Shown: positions 53,294-63,000 of the stretch, in pieces
Layout of the letters: the number at the start of each line of letters is the position of its first letter
How positions within the stretch are numbered: the first letter of the stretch is position 1
Source of the DNA: Ch128b sp964527925
GTDB lineage: Bacteria > Bacteroidota > Ignavibacteria > Ch128b
NCBI GenBank assembly: GCA_964527925.1
Contig: CAZGQO010000007.1
Coordinates: 1 to 64,000 of the forward strand
Length of the DNA: 64,000 bases
Direction: 5' to 3'
Notes under the pieces: model-generated
Databases searched by the model: none
Told to the model about the DNA's origin: nothing
What the model saw: the letters and a program-made list of their open reading frames with translations, nothing else
Program-made: the position numbers and the translations under genes

Positions 53294-55225
53294 TTAGATT
53301 GTTCTCAATATTTCGGGTTTTTTAACAGTTGTAACCCCGTGCGTTGTTTTTTCCCAATAGAATGGTTTAAAGATTAGCTGCCACAGTGCTTTATAGGCAC
53401 CAAGAGAATGAAGTATCCAATAGAAAGGATTTAACAAAGCATAAACTACAAGACCATATAACCTTCGTCTAAAAACAGCCAACATATTCATATAAACTAC
53501 CATTGCATTACCAATTAATAAGTTAAACAATGAAATGTACAAAACCCATGCTGGAAATATCTCTGATATCCATTGAGGTCTAAAAATTAACCAGGTTATA
53601 AATAGAATCCACAACGGTAAATTTATTAAAAATGTTGCAGGTGTTCCTCCTATGAAGAGGAAAAATGCGAACATTCCACGAAAACCAATCTTTCTATAAA
53701 GTTCAAGTGGGTTTCTCATGTGAACAAGGAAAGTTTGCATATAACCTTTAACCCACCTTGATCTCTGTCTTATCCAGCTTCTAATACGTTTATTTGCTTC
53801 TTCATATGTAGTTGAGTTAATAGTACCAACCTTATAACCCTTTGCATACGCTCTTATTCCAAGATCAGCATCTTCAGTAACATTAAATGGATCCCAGGCA
53901 TTCAATTCTACTAATTTATCTTTAATAAAATGATTGCTCGTTCCGCCAAGAGGAATTGGTACATTTAATCTATCCATACCGGGCAACATGTAATCAAACC
54001 AATATGAATATTCTAGAGTGAACATTTTTGTCAGAAAATTTTCATTCGCATTGAAGTAATTTAATTGAGCTTGAATACAGATTACATCTTCAGGAAACTT
54101 CTTAAATCCGATTACTGCTTTCTTTAACTGGTCTGGTTCTGGAATATCTTCTGCATCGTAAATCGTAACTATTTCACCTCTACAAAAAACCAAACCATAA
54201 TTACAGGCTTTTGGTTTAGTTTTTGGTTGCATATTTGGAACAACTATACATTCAAATATCGATGGAATATTAAGAGATCTAATTTTATTAATTGTCGCAA
54301 AATCGTCTTCTTCTAATAAAATTTTGATATCTAATTTTTCCTTTGGATAATCTATTTGACTTAGCGCATAGATTAGAGTCTCAATGACTTCAGGTTCTTT
54401 GTAGACCGGCAATAAGATACTATACATCGGAAGATCTTCATCATGTAATTCTCTTATTTCCGCCTGTGTAACTGCTTCATACAGTTCGAATCTGGCACCT
54501 GCAAGTGTTAATACAAACTTAAATCCAATGGAAAACAGATAAATGAGATTCACAATTGCCATCACTATCGTCAAAGTGAATGCTGCGTCCAACGACAACC
54601 CTATAATAAACAGAGTGCCAAATAGTGCAATCGATATTACTTGAGGCAATGTAAAAGTTTCGATTGCTGAGCTTCTTTCATCTTCAATAAATAAACTATA
54701 AACTGCACTTTCTGCTAATTCCTGTCCAAAAGCTTTGTGAAGCACCCATTGAATATCAATATCAATTGCATAGTAAATTTTCAAAGGAGTTTGGGTCTTC
54801 GAATAAAGATAATCGATTGCCTCCTGGTCAAGAGGATTTAGCATTGCAACATATAGATAATTGCCATTTCTTCTAAAAGGACAGATCAATCTATCTTGTA
54901 AATATGTTTGATCAAAAGTCATCAAAAGTTCATAATCAATTTCTTGAACCAGCAAATCTACTTTGCCAATATGAATAGCTTTGCGAATAACAGCTTCGTA
55001 ATCTACCCGGGATATAAATCCATAAAAAAGTAGTGCCTTAGCAAAATAGAGTTTTTCCCTTTCAGCAAAAGCTTCAATCTTTTCAGTTTGTTCTTTTGAA
55101 AAGATTTTTTCTTTGATTAAAATATTTTGTAACGCCTTTTGGTCAGGACTGGAACCAGAGCCCGAGCTTGAAAGCTCGTCCGGCACCAACATCTCGTCCA
55201 AAGGCGTCCACGCTGTATCCGACAT
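53294..55225 (-). CDS. GT2 processive synthase-like glycosyltransferase with N-terminal GspE-N-like domain
   Basis: A 643-aa inner-membrane protein. Residues about 30-168 match the T2SSE-N/GspE-N pattern: KVDLLVQEIDYELL, YLQDRLICPFRRNGNYLYVAM, NPLDQEAIDYLYSKTQTPLK. Two helices follow at 195-240, then the GT2 catalytic domain: LLPVYKEPEVI, KTKPKACNYG, DAED at 357-360, TED with Asp452, and QRSRW at 487-491. Four to five C-terminal helices complete it. These are the D, D, D, QxxRW elements of cellulose/hyaluronan-type synthases. No PilZ domain is present. The start at 55225 overlaps the barrel gene by 83 bp; Met12 at 55192 is an alternative. In E. coli NfrB the GspE-N module is C-terminal and c-di-GMP-linked (recalled). 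Confidence 0.9.
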   Translation of the reverse strand: MSDTAWTPLDEMLVPDELSSSGSGSSPDQKALQNILIKEKIFSKEQTEKIEAFAEREKLYFAKALLFYGFISRVDYEAVIRKAIHIGKVDLLVQEIDYELLMTFDQTYLQDRLICPFRRNGNYLYVAMLNPLDQEAIDYLYSKTQTPLKIYYAIDIDIQWVLHKAFGQELAESAVYSLFIEDERSSAIETFTLPQVISIALFGTLFIIGLSLDAAFTLTIVMAIVNLIYLFSIGFKFVLTLAGARFELYEAVTQAEIRELHDEDLPMYSILLPVYKEPEVIETLIYALSQIDYPKEKLDIKILLEEDDFATINKIRSLNIPSIFECIVVPNMQPKTKPKACNYGLVFCRGEIVTIYDAEDIPEPDQLKKAVIGFKKFPEDVICIQAQLNYFNANENFLTKMFTLEYSYWFDYMLPGMDRLNVPIPLGGTSNHFIKDKLVELNAWDPFNVTEDADLGIRAYAKGYKVGTINSTTYEEANKRIRSWIRQRSRWVKGYMQTFLVHMRNPLELYRKIGFRGMFAFFLFIGGTPATFLINLPLWILFITWLIFRPQWISEIFPAWVLYISLFNLLIGNAMVVYMNMLAVFRRRLYGLVVYALLNPFYWILHSLGAYKALWQLIFKPFYWEKTTHGVTTVKKPEILRTI

Positions 55226-55967
55226 AACCTGATATGTGTTTGTTAAACTTATAAATTAGTGCTGGTTCAATTTTAAGTAAGGAAAAATTAAGATTTCTTA
55301 AAAATATTTGACTAAATGTCAGAGTTTTATCAACCTTATCCTGATTACCTAATCCTAAAATTAAACTACTTGAAAACAATATAGATATTTTTGGAGAAAT
55401 GTTTAAACCAATTGTTGCTCCTGCTCTCATTTGATCCGAAGGGGCTTCGAATCTTTTTCTAATTCCAAAATATATTTCCCAGAAACCTTGCGTCATCGTA
55501 GTGCCAAATGGTGAACCTACCAGGGCTGTTACTTGTAAATCAACCTGACCATTACCCAATGGTGGATCTCCTGGATTAGTATAAAATGGGAAAGATACTA
55601 AAAATTGTAATGCTGCACTTGGTACATCTCTACTTAATCTTAACTGTAAACCTACTTCTTGATCACCGAACCCTCCATTAGTAATAACACCAATACTATC
55701 TCGGTAACTTAAACCAAAATAAAACATATTAGCAAGAAACATGATATTATCTTCTAACCCATACTCATAATAAAGATTTGTTTCATATTTCGTAAAAACG
55801 CCACCTAATGGTAGGAAAAACCTCTCTCCATTAGAATTAAATATTGTTTCAGAAGAATAAAATGATTGAACCCCTGATAAGAAGTATCTATTCATTTTCT
55901 GCTGCCATACACTGGCATTAACAGAAGAAAAAGCTAGTATCGAAGCGAGTATTATTAATTTTATCAT
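55143..55967 (-). CDS. Outer-membrane barrel protein of the exopolysaccharide-type locus
   Basis: A 274-aa protein. I chose the ATG at 55967 (signal MIKLIILASILAFSSVNA), which lies 4 bp after the BcsB-like stop and has a GGATAAGAGA upstream; Met1 at 55985 would overlap. Barrel-like strands follow (NLYYEYGLEDNIMFLANMFY, WEIYFGIRKRF, GYVGYSVDAF), ending KLGLWFQS. It is much smaller than BcsC and has no TPR repeats. The end overlaps the GT2 gene by 83 bp (50 bp if GT2 starts at Met12). It may form the export pore of the locus (inference). Confidence 0.78.
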   Translation of the reverse strand: MIKLIILASILAFSSVNASVWQQKMNRYFLSGVQSFYSSETIFNSNGERFFLPLGGVFTKYETNLYYEYGLEDNIMFLANMFYFGLSYRDSIGVITNGGFGDQEVGLQLRLSRDVPSAALQFLVSFPFYTNPGDPPLGNGQVDLQVTALVGSPFGTTMTQGFWEIYFGIRKRFEAPSDQMRAGATIGLNISPKISILFSSSLILGLGNQDKVDKTLTFSQIFLRNLNFSLLKIEPALIYKFNKHISGYVGYSVDAFGRDVGAGRAFKLGLWFQS

Positions 55968-55971
55968 TCTC

Positions 55972-58065
55972 TTATCCACGAGCAATCTGTACTCCTTTTC
56001 TGCTTCGAATATAAAGAATTATTGATAAACCTATAATAAGAATCCACGCTAATATAATCCAGATGTATTTAAATTTATCCAAGCTAATCTTCACAGTTTC
56101 TTTCTTAACTGGTTCTGTATATAAAATCTTATCTAAAGCTTCCGCTGTTTTAAACACAAGTGGATAATCCGCACCGCTCATTATTGCAACATTTCCATCA
56201 ATAGTTCCAAGTCTTTGACTGAATTGATCAGCTAATTTTACTAAATAACTCTTTCCTTCCTGTCCATAACTTGAAACAAGTAAAACATTATTACTTGTTA
56301 ATGTTCTTGTTAATTGCATAACAGCGATTGGCATTTTATCTGAATATTCAAACATAACCTGTTTTGTCGAACTGCTTATAATTTTGAAATTTTGACTCAA
56401 GTCAAGTGGTAAATACTCAAATGAATCTTTATTGTATCTAACATCTGATGAGATTACTATGTAATTATTATTCGAGTTTTCCATTGTTGCAAACATCTCT
56501 GCAAAAGACATTATCGGAGGATAGTACTGGTCTTGTTTAGATATTTTTTGAATAGCGTTTACTATTGAAGCTGCTGCCTGTATATGTTCAGGTAAAGGAT
56601 TGGATTGAAAAACAACATAAGTATTTGTTAAAAATGAATTAGGGAAATTGCTAAAATTGGACGCTTTAATTGAATTTTCTGCTGTTACATCGAAATAAGA
56701 ATAAGAATAAACCTCACCGACAAATTGAGTCAAATCATCACGACATTCCCCTTCATCCGGAAAGTAATCAAATTCAATTTCAAATGTGTTTACTTTTTTG
56801 AAAAGATATTTTGGCAGCTTGACAATTAATCCATTAATTGTCCCACTTGGATCGAGACGTTTGCTTTCCACAAGTACATCATTTAAGAAAATATTTACAA
56901 AACCATTTTGAAACTGTTCTTTAACTGGTGTATACTTTCCATACAAATAAAAATCAACTGAACCAATATACTTTGCCAACTCAAGCTCAGAAATAAACAT
57001 GTTTATTCTTAAACTTCCAATTCCTTTTGTCTGAATTCTTTCAAATCCAAGCTCATCCAGAGTTAATTTGTATTTATTACCAACAAAAGTTTTTACTCTA
57101 AAGGGCTCGATATATCTGATTATTGAGAAATTAGAAAGTAAATTCATAAATTGTTTTGGATTCACAATTGCTGCAGCTGATTTTTGGACTGCTTTATCAT
57201 TTTCCCCTGTAACATAAAGAACTTTTGTCCCATCGAATAATTTAACAAACAACAATCCATCATCTACGGCTACTTGCTGAGTCGTTTGTGAATTAATTTC
57301 TTCTTTGTTTGTAGAAAATGGAATTGGAAGACTCATCAACTCATTTATTTTGCCAATCACAATTGCATGATTGAACTGTCGTATCGTATTGGGATCAACC
57401 TCCTCAAAACTCGAGAAAGAAATATTTTCTGACTTAATTTGTTCTAATAGTTTGCCATTAATCCACATTGCATTGCCTGCCAATGATGGATTTAATCTTT
57501 TCGGTGTAAGAACTAAAATTCTTTCAATTCTATCTGAGAAGAAATCAGCAATTGTATTTTTATATTTTTCAGAATAACTCAAAACTATTTTTGTTCCCTG
57601 TCTTATGACCATCCATAAGCCTTGCGTGGATAAATCACGACAACGATCATCGGTTATATTTAAATATCCACCTACTTCAACTTTCAATAATGGTCTTTCA
57701 TTCACCAATAAATCTTCAAGTTTAACATCACTTAAAGGTATTCTTATAACAGGATTTGTAGAGACGTTCTTAAAAAATGATGAATAAACTGGAACATCAT
57801 TTATAGAAACTTTGATATTTGAGTAATCACTTAAAATTGTTGAAAAACTTGCTCTCAATTCAAAATAGCTGTTTTGAAAATCAATATTTCCTCTTGGGAT
57901 AGGGAAGTACAAAGCTTGGGCAGGAGTAATTCCATACAAAACTATATCTTTTTGAAAACCAATATCTTTTAACGAAATCTCTTTAAAACTTTGAGAAAAT
58001 AGTAATGGTGACCCTAAAAGGTGGAAGACAAAAATTAATAAAATAATATGTATTTTTTTAATCAT
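55972..58065 (-). CDS. BcsB-like periplasmic cellulose-synthase-subunit family protein
   Basis: A 697-aa protein with signal peptide 1-25 (ending LLFSQ). It has a large periplasmic part and a single C-terminal transmembrane helix (YIWIILAWILIIGLSIILYI) followed by RSRKGVQIARG. Family features of BcsB (PF03170) are the jelly-roll/CBM-like region PIPRGNIDFQNSYFELRASF, the conserved CRDLSTQGLWMVI, and later FEIEFDYFPDEGECRDD. BcsB binds the nascent polymer and links synthase to export (family knowledge). It is the first gene of a five-gene minus-strand operon with tight spacing, opposite to rlmD's promoter side. Confidence 0.88.
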   Translation of the reverse strand: MIKKIHIILLIFVFHLLGSPLLFSQSFKEISLKDIGFQKDIVLYGITPAQALYFPIPRGNIDFQNSYFELRASFSTILSDYSNIKVSINDVPVYSSFFKNVSTNPVIRIPLSDVKLEDLLVNERPLLKVEVGGYLNITDDRCRDLSTQGLWMVIRQGTKIVLSYSEKYKNTIADFFSDRIERILVLTPKRLNPSLAGNAMWINGKLLEQIKSENISFSSFEEVDPNTIRQFNHAIVIGKINELMSLPIPFSTNKEEINSQTTQQVAVDDGLLFVKLFDGTKVLYVTGENDKAVQKSAAAIVNPKQFMNLLSNFSIIRYIEPFRVKTFVGNKYKLTLDELGFERIQTKGIGSLRINMFISELELAKYIGSVDFYLYGKYTPVKEQFQNGFVNIFLNDVLVESKRLDPSGTINGLIVKLPKYLFKKVNTFEIEFDYFPDEGECRDDLTQFVGEVYSYSYFDVTAENSIKASNFSNFPNSFLTNTYVVFQSNPLPEHIQAAASIVNAIQKISKQDQYYPPIMSFAEMFATMENSNNNYIVISSDVRYNKDSFEYLPLDLSQNFKIISSSTKQVMFEYSDKMPIAVMQLTRTLTSNNVLLVSSYGQEGKSYLVKLADQFSQRLGTIDGNVAIMSGADYPLVFKTAEALDKILYTEPVKKETVKISLDKFKYIWIILAWILIIGLSIILYIRSRKGVQIARG

Positions 58066-58131
58066 TACTTTAACTCCATATTGTATCTACCGCATATATA
58101 AGGAGATAAATAATAAAAGTCAAGTATTTTT

Positions 58132-59532
58132 TTAAAAAATTTCGAGTATCGCGATATTTTCAATATGGAGTGTCTGAGGGAATAAATCGACTGGTTGAAT
58201 TAATTTTATTTTATAAAAATCCTTTAAGCTTATGATATCCCTTGCTTGTGTCGTATGGTTGCAACTTATATAAATAATCATCTCTGGTTTTAATCTCATT
58301 ATACTCTTTATACTTTCCTGACTGAGTCCCGACCTCGGTGGATCAACCACGATTGTAAAATTTTTCTCAGATAATTCTTTATTTATCTCAAATCCTTTAT
58401 TCAAATTCTGTCTTATGAATTCAATATTTTGAACGCTATTTCTTTTTGCATTATTTTTTGCTGCTTCTACAGATTCATAAACTTCTTCATAACAAAATAC
58501 TTTATTGAAATATCTCGAGAGAATAATTCCAATAACTCCAACTCCACTATACAAATCGATAAGAAAATGTTCTCTGTTGATCTTTTTACCCTTCTGGGTC
58601 AGATATTGAATTATTACACCAAATAATTTTTCTGCCTGTGCTGTATTTGTCTGGAAGAAAGTATTAGGAAAAATTTCGAACTCATAATCAAATAATTTTT
58701 CAATTATGTATCCTTTACCATAGATTTTAATCATTTTTTCAGGTAAAGTTGAGCTTATATCTGGACTGCTTATAATATTAACGAATGTCTCTATTTCAGG
58801 GAAATGAATTTTCAATTGTTCAGCAAGAGAATTTATTAGCTTTTCATCGTAACGAGTAGTTACCAGCGAAACCATCTTTTCATCTGTATAATGCGATTCT
58901 CTTATGTTAAGTGCTTTGAGTAAACCCTGTTTGTTTTTAAGTGAATGAATACTGACTTTCTTATTGAATAAAAAATCAGCTATAAAATTTCGTACTCTAT
59001 TAGAAAATACCGATTGTAGAAAGCACGCATCCAGGTGTATGACTTTTTCAAATACTTTTGGAATGTGCAAACCGAGGGCAAAATTTTTTTGTTCTTCTGT
59101 ATATTCAGCATCATTAAATAACCAACGTTTTGCAAAGGAATACTCCATTTTATTCCGGTAATAATAAATCTTATCAGAAGGTAAAACATCCGGAATTTCA
59201 ATTCCATATAATTTGGCTATTCTATTGAATGCATCCTCAACGAAAATCCGTTTTATATTTAATTGTTTCGAGTAGTCAAGCTGCTGTAAACTACAGCCAC
59301 CACAAAGTCCAAAATATTTACAAATTGGATTTATTCTATCTGAATTACTTTCAACTATTTCAATAGAATCAGCTTCTATGAAGTCTTTTTTAACTTTTTT
59401 TATCCTTGCATTTACTAATTCACCTGGTAAACAACCGTTAACCAGTACAACTCTTGAATCAATTCTCCCCAAGCATTGACCGGAGTTTATCATTTTTTCT
59501 GCACGAATAACTATAATATCATTCTTCTTCAA
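58132..59532 (-). CDS. rlmD: 23S rRNA (uracil-5-)-methyltransferase RlmD
   Basis: A 466-aa SAM enzyme methylating U1939. Residues 1-60 form a TRAM domain (VIRAEKMINSGQCLGRID). The [4Fe-4S] cysteines include Cys71, Cys77 and Cys80 (CKYFGLCGGC) and one in HLDACFLQS. The SAM motif is LIDLYSGVGVIGII. VDPPRSGLSQES and the catalytic Cys424 (YISCNHTTQARD) complete the family set. The cluster-type TRAM plus Cys pattern distinguishes it from plain TrmA. Confidence 0.94.
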   Translation of the reverse strand: MKKNDIIVIRAEKMINSGQCLGRIDSRVVLVNGCLPGELVNARIKKVKKDFIEADSIEIVESNSDRINPICKYFGLCGGCSLQQLDYSKQLNIKRIFVEDAFNRIAKLYGIEIPDVLPSDKIYYYRNKMEYSFAKRWLFNDAEYTEEQKNFALGLHIPKVFEKVIHLDACFLQSVFSNRVRNFIADFLFNKKVSIHSLKNKQGLLKALNIRESHYTDEKMVSLVTTRYDEKLINSLAEQLKIHFPEIETFVNIISSPDISSTLPEKMIKIYGKGYIIEKLFDYEFEIFPNTFFQTNTAQAEKLFGVIIQYLTQKGKKINREHFLIDLYSGVGVIGIILSRYFNKVFCYEEVYESVEAAKNNAKRNSVQNIEFIRQNLNKGFEINKELSEKNFTIVVDPPRSGLSQESIKSIMRLKPEMIIYISCNHTTQARDIISLKDFYKIKLIQPVDLFPQTLHIENIAILEIF

Positions 59533-59654
59533 GTTTCACCTGTAATTTTTCCCTGATTACATGTAATTATTACACTCAAATTATACAAAACAATAAAAAT
59601 TCTAAAAAATTTAGATAAATGAGTTGGTACATTAATTGACTATATAATTGAAGT

Positions 59655-59719
59655 GAAATTGAATATACTCTCCTGAACCTCCTAGTTAACCCGGGCTAAA
59701 GTCCCGGGTTCTTTTTTTT
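59655..59719 (+). ncRNA. Candidate small RNA ending in an intrinsic terminator
   Basis: A short transcript from the promoter-like elements near 59636-59664 would end at a strong hairpin, AACCCGGG / CCCGGGTT with loop CTAAAGT, followed by C and eight T. No ORF uses it. Its body contains CTCTCCTGAACCTCCT (59667-59682), which is complementary to Shine-Dalgarno sequences, as seen in some antisense regulatory RNAs. It could also be a stray terminator of read-through from elsewhere. Confidence 0.3.
59688..59719 (+). terminator. Strong intrinsic terminator
   Basis: An 8-bp perfect GC-rich stem AACCCGGG (59688-59695) / CCCGGGTT (59703-59710) with a 7-nt loop is followed by CTTTTTTTT. On the plus strand, it has no annotated gene before it. 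Confidence 0.85.
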
Positions 59720-60020
59720 AAACACTTCAGAGAAAATATAACAATCTATTCCTAACAATACCTATCTTAAATTTTTTAGTCACTAAATAAAACAATGCTC
59801 ACTTCTGAAGCCAAACAGAAAGGATATGTACAGCCACATAAAGTTTATCAAATCCTTGTTTTAATTTAGAACACTTTTCATTTAGAGACACTACTATTAT
59901 TACAATTCCCTCAAAAAATCAAAAAAAATAAGTTTTTACTGGGGTACTAATATTGACAATAAAACTTAAAGTTCGAAATAGTTTTAGTAAAAATTAAAAA
60001 AAATATCAAAGGATGTTTCT

Positions 60021-63000
60021 ATGAAACCAAAAATACAATATCTATTGAATTTATTAGTCACTCTTTCCCTATTTGGTTTATGGTTATACCCCAATTTAGC
60101 ATTCTCTCAGGGAACGTGTGATTTAACTAAATTCGTCACTTACACACAAGGTGGATGGGGCAATAAGGGTGGAAAACTGTGCAACGGTGTAACTTTCATC
60201 ACCGTTAAACAATTAGAAACGGGTGAAGAAGTTTCAAAAGGTAATGGAACAGATAAGCTTGGAGCTAACACTACATTTACATTTTCAAATGGAAAATCTG
60301 TTGTTATACATACTTCTTGTTCCCAACCAATTTTTATCGGGATGAAGGTTACAGCAGATGGTTTTACATATGAGATTGTACAATTAACTACAATCCCTTC
60401 TACGAGTTCAAATCCTGGAGTTATAAGGGATCTATATTTCAATGAAGTATTTCCTTCTGGTTTAGTTGTTGGAACAAACTTCAAACTTACACTCACATCA
60501 GCTAAAGCAGTTGAGAAATTTCTACCTCAAGGAGGATCACCAAAAGCTTTAGATAAAAACTATACTGATCCAAAAAGTACTAAAGCTGGTGTTTTTGGTG
60601 GCCAAGTGGTTGCATTAAAATTAAATGTTGCTTTTAGTGATGCCGGTAAAATAGGTACTGGAACAACAAAATTAGGTGAATTAGTTGTCAATGCTGGACC
60701 ACTGGCAGGTAAGACAGTTTACGAAGTTCTGAATTTAGCTAATAAAGCATTAGGTGGTGAAACAACACCTTACACCATTCATCAACTAAATGAAACGGTA
60801 ACAGCAATAAACGAAAACTTTGATGATGGTAAGGTAAATAAGTGCTTTCTAAGATGTCCTGAGTTACCACAATTAGGTTCAATTTCTGGTACTGTATTTT
60901 TTGATGTCAATAGTGATGGTAATTTTAATTCTGGTGAGTTTGGATTACCAAATGTTAAAGTGTATTTGTATTCAGGAACTATTTTAATAGATTCAACTTT
61001 CACTGATGAATCTGGTTATTATAAGTTTTCATTCCTGAATGCGGGTAATTATAGCGTGAAGGTTATAGATCCATATCAACTTGTATTAACAAATCCACCA
61101 AATCCAAAATCTGTTTCACTTTCTTCAGGTGAAAACAAACAAAATATAAATTTTGGTTACAAGTGTCAGGTGCAACTTGCTAAAATATCTGGTTATGTTT
61201 ATGTAGATGCTAATAAAAACGGAGTTAAGGATTCGGGTGAACAAGTTTTATCAAATGTAACAATAAAGCTTTATGACAAAGATGGTGTAATTCTAGGTAC
61301 TATCACAACAAACTCATCCGGTTATTATGAGTTTGCTGATCTGGCACCCGGAATTTATACCGTTGAAGAGATCGATCCTGATATGTATAGAAGTACAACT
61401 TCAAATTATATTAACCTTTATTTATCTGCTGGACAAAATTCGCAGAACAATAATTTTGGAGATATTTTATCTGCTGATATTTGTGGTTTAGTTTATAATG
61501 ATGAAAACGGTGATGGAATTAAGCAACCTTCTGAACTAGGAATAAGCGATGTACTTATTGAATTATTTGATAAACATACTGGAGAATTCGTTGCATCAAC
61601 TACAACAGGTGCAGCTGGTGAATATTGCTTCCCATATTTAATTCCGAATACTTATAAAGTAAAAGAAACTGATCTTCCTGGATACATCAGTACAACCCCA
61701 AATGAAATTACTGTAACTGTCAATCAAGGTGATAAGAGTTACAATAACTATTTTGGTGATAAGATTCAGGTTATTCAAAAAGGTTCAATTGGTAATTTTG
61801 TCTGGAATGACCTGAACAAAAACGGAATTCAAGATTATGGTGAACCTGGTGTTCCAAATGTTATTGTGAAACTTTACGATTGCAATGATAACTGGATTAA
61901 AGAACTTACTACTGATTCAAATGGTAAATATAAATTCGACAGCTTGAATCCTGGTTCTTATCAAATTCTTGTCCAGTTGCCTTCAGGTTACGCTTTCACT
62001 CAACCTAATCAAGGATCTGATGATTCGAAAGATTCTGATATTGATCCAATAACCTGGAAATCACATTGCATTAATTTATTAAGTGGTCAGAATCTAACTA
62101 ATGTTGATGCTGGAATTTACCAGCTTCCTACTTGCTCAATTGGTGATAGAGTGTGGAACGACTTAAATAAGAATGGTATACAGGATTATGATGAACCTGG
62201 AGTTCCGGGAATCAAAGTAAAGCTAATAGATTGTTCAAATTCTTCAGTTGTTCAAACGACTCAAACAAATAGCAGTGGAAATTATGTTTTCAATAATGTC
62301 TATTCTGGTAATTACAAAATAAAATTCTTTGACTTACCTGATGGATGGAAATTCACAGCAAAAGATCAAGGCACAAATGATTTAAAGGACTCAGATGCAG
62401 ATCCTTCAACCGGCTATACAATTTGCTTTAATATTGAAACATTTAATTGTGATAGTAACTCAACAAGATGGGATGCAGGAATTTATTTTGAACAACCCTC
62501 ATTATTCTGCTCTGTTGGTGACAAAGTCTGGGAAGATTTGAATAAAAATGGTATTCAAGATCCAGGTGAACCAGGTGTACCAAATGTCATGGTCAAATTA
62601 TTCGCTTGTGACTCTCATACACCTATGTTTACGCAGACAACAAATGCACAGGGTAAATATTTATTTAACAATGTTCCTGAAGGTTATTACTATATCAAAT
62701 TTGAAAATTTACCAACGGGATATAGTTTCACAGCTAAGGACGCAGGATCTAATGACTTGTTTGATTCAGATGTTGATCCAGGTACTGGAAAAACTGCATG
62801 CTTCCCAATAGATCCACACAATTGTGACAGCAATTCTGTAAAATGGGATGCCGGAATCTTTCTATGCCCACCTACTTATGAAGTGAAAGGAATGGTATTT
62901 AATGACTTAAACGGCAATGGCGTGAAAGATTTTGACGAAGTGGGAATTCCAAATGTACAGATCAAACTATGGGGTACATCAGCAAACCTAATTGCAACCA

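Larger units (their letters stand above)
59533..60020. other. 488-bp intergenic region upstream of the SdrB-like gene
   Basis: It contains a promoter-like TTGACT at 59636-59641 with a perfect TATAAT at 59643-59648 close by, a strong terminator at 59688-59719 that has no annotated gene upstream on its strand, and a second TTGACA at 59953-59958 with TAGTTT at 59979-59984 just before the SdrB-like start. No ORF of interest is seen. Confidence 0.45.

Noticed and set aside
51405..58065. Calling the locus a cellulose (bcs) operon
   Set aside because: Only BcsB is clearly similar; the synthase has no PilZ domain and no BcsC/BcsZ is found, so the polymer cannot be named.
60140..61003. Minus-strand ORFs opposite the SdrB-like gene
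   Set aside because: They are low-complexity reverse-frame readings of a strong plus-strand coding region with a signal peptide and repeats.
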